From contig CANMFX010000004.1 of assembly GCA_947497315.1 (NCBI GenBank), forward strand, positions 62,001 to 126,000: 64,000 nucleotides of DNA, given 5' to 3'. The notes beneath the pieces are model-generated. The model made no database searches. It was not told where the DNA came from and was given only the letters and a program-made list of their open reading frames with translations. A program made the translations under genes and the position numbers. Each line of letters opens with the position of its first letter. The first letter of the stretch is position 1. Shown here one piece after another: positions 62,354 through 64,000 of this stretch. The DNA comes from an uncultured Sphingomonadaceae bacterium (GTDB lineage: Bacteria > Pseudomonadota > Alphaproteobacteria > Sphingomonadales > Sphingomonadaceae).

Positions 62354-63694
62354 ATGAAGAAGCGGCATATTTTCGTTGGTTTTGTCGCCCTTTTGGCCAT
62401 TGGGGTGGGGGCAACCGCTTACGTTATCTCCCCAACTGTCCACCCGGGACAGCTTGGCGAGGCTCCCGAACTTGGCCGCACCGGTGATTACCCTATTGGT
62501 ACCGTAGAAAAGGAATATGTGCTTGCCGACCGGACAAAGATAACCGGTTGGGGGGCATTGACCGGGAATCTGGAATCAACGGAGCGCAAACTTACCGTCC
62601 GGATCTGGTATCCCGCCCGGGAAAAAACCGAAGCCCAGGCGGCCCAATATGTGCATCAGATGAACCTTGCCGGTAAAGAACCGTTTGAAATTGTCAGCAA
62701 CGGCATTGCTGTTTCTGACGCAGCGCCCCTCACAGGTGAGAAATTTCCGTTCGTGCTGATGTCGCATGGCTATGGCGGCTGGAGTACCCAATTCAGCAAT
62801 TTGGGAGAACATATAGCTTCACAGGGTTATGTAGTTGCATCAATCGATCATGGTGATGCGATGGCAGACGGCATCACTTCTGCCATTCTGTCATTTGGCA
62901 ATGTGCTGGTCGACCGCACACTGGACCAACGACAGATTATGGACCTGATTGTAAAGGAAGCGAACGGAGCCACTGAGGGATATGCCTCTTTGATAGACTC
63001 TGAAAAACGGGGCCTGATCGGATATTCAATGGGAGGGTATGGGGCAATCGCCTCCGCCGGCGCGCCTTATGTTTTTGACAGTGACCTGATGTCCAACATC
63101 CCTGAGACAGCGCGAGACAGTCTGAAACGTGCCAATACTAAGCAGCTCCCCATTCAAGCCCTGGTTGCTTTTGCGCCCTGGGGTGGTCAGCCGGATAATC
63201 GGGCTTGGAGCACGGAAACGATGAGCAATATCAATGTTCCTGCATTGATCATTTCAGGCAATCAGGACGATATCGTAAACTATGACGAAGGCGTGACTTG
63301 GCTTTTTGACAATATGAAAAACAGCGACCGATACCTGCTCGTCTACCGGGAAGCGCGCCATAATATCGTCGGCAATGAATTCGAAGTCAGTGACGACATG
63401 ATTTTCAGTGCGCTGGAATTCTTGAAAGAGCCAGTGTGGCGGAGTGACCGTCTGAACGTCATCAACCAACATTTCGTGACTGCATTTCTGGACTGGAAGC
63501 TGAAAGGTGATGATGACAAGGCAAGTTATCTGAACGTTCCCACAGTTGATTCAAATCAGGCAGACTGGCCTGTCGGCTTTGGTGAGCAGCTCAATGGCAA
63601 GCTCGCCGGGCCGGAAGAAGCAGGATATTGGCGCGGGTTTCAGCGCCGCTGGGCAGCCGGCCTGGAATTGCGCCAAGCCGATGCCGCGGAATGA
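62354..63694 (+). CDS. exported alpha/beta hydrolase (PAF-acetylhydrolase/dienelactone type)
   Basis: 446 residues. An N-terminal signal or anchor (HIFVGFVALLAIGVGATAYV) precedes the hydrolase: MSHGYGGWSTQFSNLGEHIA, nucleophile Ser in GLIGYSMGGYGAIAS, Asp in GNQDDIV, His in EARHNIVG. Ester or lactone hydrolysis outside the cytoplasm. AAAGGA precedes the ATG. The GST gene follows by 16 nt. Confidence 0.85.
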   Translation: MKKRHIFVGFVALLAIGVGATAYVISPTVHPGQLGEAPELGRTGDYPIGTVEKEYVLADRTKITGWGALTGNLESTERKLTVRIWYPAREKTEAQAAQYVHQMNLAGKEPFEIVSNGIAVSDAAPLTGEKFPFVLMSHGYGGWSTQFSNLGEHIASQGYVVASIDHGDAMADGITSAILSFGNVLVDRTLDQRQIMDLIVKEANGATEGYASLIDSEKRGLIGYSMGGYGAIASAGAPYVFDSDLMSNIPETARDSLKRANTKQLPIQALVAFAPWGGQPDNRAWSTETMSNINVPALIISGNQDDIVNYDEGVTWLFDNMKNSDRYLLVYREARHNIVGNEFEVSDDMIFSALEFLKEPVWRSDRLNVINQHFVTAFLDWKLKGDDDKASYLNVPTVDSNQADWPVGFGEQLNGKLAGPEEAGYWRGFQRRWAAGLELRQADAAE

Positions 63695-63710
63695 CAAGGA
63701 GTGTTTTGCA

Positions 63711-64000
63711 ATGAAATTATATGACTATTCCGGCGCTCCAAACCCCCGGCGCGTGAAAATATTTGCCGCGGAAAAGGGAATTGATCTGGAACTGGTGCAT
63801 TGCGATCTGACCAAAAGGGAGCACAAGGCTCCTGACTTTCTCCGGAAAAATCCAAGTGGTAAAGTCCCGGTATTGGAATTGGATGATGGTCGATGCATCC
63901 CGGAATCGGTTGCCATTTGTCGCTATCTCGAGATCATTGAGCCCGAACCAAATCTGTTCGGTCGGAATGCTTTCGAACAGGGCCATATCGAGGCGCGAAA
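63711..64000 (+). CDS. glutathione S-transferase (partial, runs off the window)
   Basis: ATG 63711 behind AAGGAG. 96 residues visible: MKLYDYSGAPNPRRVKIFAA, PSGKVPVLELDDGRCIPESVAICRYLE with the cis-Pro and the Glu-Ser glutathione-binding pair. No signal peptide, unlike the GST at 47169. The C-terminal domain is outside the window. Likely same operon as the hydrolase at 62354. Confidence 0.85.
   Translation, partial: MKLYDYSGAPNPRRVKIFAAEKGIDLELVHCDLTKREHKAPDFLRKNPSGKVPVLELDDGRCIPESVAICRYLEIIEPEPNLFGRNAFEQGHIEAR

Noticed and set aside
1-64000. tRNA, rRNA, CRISPR array, prophage or insertion sequence
   Set aside because: No cloverleaf signature, repeat-spacer array, transposase or phage protein was recognised on either strand.

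Overview
The window looks like chromosomal DNA from an alphaproteobacterium of the order Sphingomonadales (Sphingopyxis / Sphingorhabdus / Parasphingorhabdus-like). The inference rests on four large TonB-dependent receptors that begin directly with a plug domain, many catabolic oxidoreductases, an ABC permease of the fused permease/M1-aminopeptidase type, and moderate GC. No tRNA, rRNA, CRISPR array, transposase, integrase or phage gene was seen.

Layout. 0-8 kb: an ABC exporter pair, a winged-helix/TPR regulator, an AmpG-like MFS transporter with a small exported protein, a SnoaL protein, then a scar holding the 5' ends of two broken genes. 8-17 kb: exported proteins of unknown function (two with DUF1036-like C-termini, two sharing a Cys-rich domain, one with internal repeats, one DUF4136-like lipoprotein, one MliC-like lysozyme inhibitor) around a 7TM-DISM histidine kinase and a NarL-type regulator. 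17-22 kb: a P450 - TonB receptor - SnoaL operon with a divergent MarR-type regulator; a large double operator lies between them. 22-26.7 kb: small genes, gene remnants and two DJ-1/PfpI proteins. 26.8-34.7 kb: a likely lignostilbene/apocarotenoid module with two carotenoid-cleavage-type dioxygenases, a succinate-semialdehyde-dehydrogenase-like enzyme, a TetR regulator and a TonB receptor. 35-36.3 kb: an Lrp/LysE pair and a proline iminopeptidase stub.

36.7-64 kb is the most interesting part: a catabolic cluster for an unknown hydrophobic substrate. It has two TonB receptors, two MFS/MDR-type genes, a quinohemoprotein dehydrogenase, two double-domain VOC proteins, two SDRs, two GSTs (one exported), a sterol-desaturase-like hydroxylase, a paraoxonase-like lactonase, a PhyH dioxygenase, an aldo/keto reductase, a Coq4 homologue, two alpha/beta hydrolases, an M19 peptidase-like protein and two paralogous TetR regulators. 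Two features tie it together. First, a 17-bp element (TTGACK-N5-TATAAT) with invariant spacing occurs nine times, each 34-98 nt before a start codon chosen independently where a ribosome binding site is visible. Second, an unusual number of the enzymes carry lipoprotein or other export signals, which suggests that the first steps occur in the periplasm or on a membrane surface.

Across the whole window a dispersed palindrome (core GTCCGCTTT-loop-AAAGCGGAC, with two loop types) occurs about eleven times, only between genes. Several copies sit next to truncated genes.
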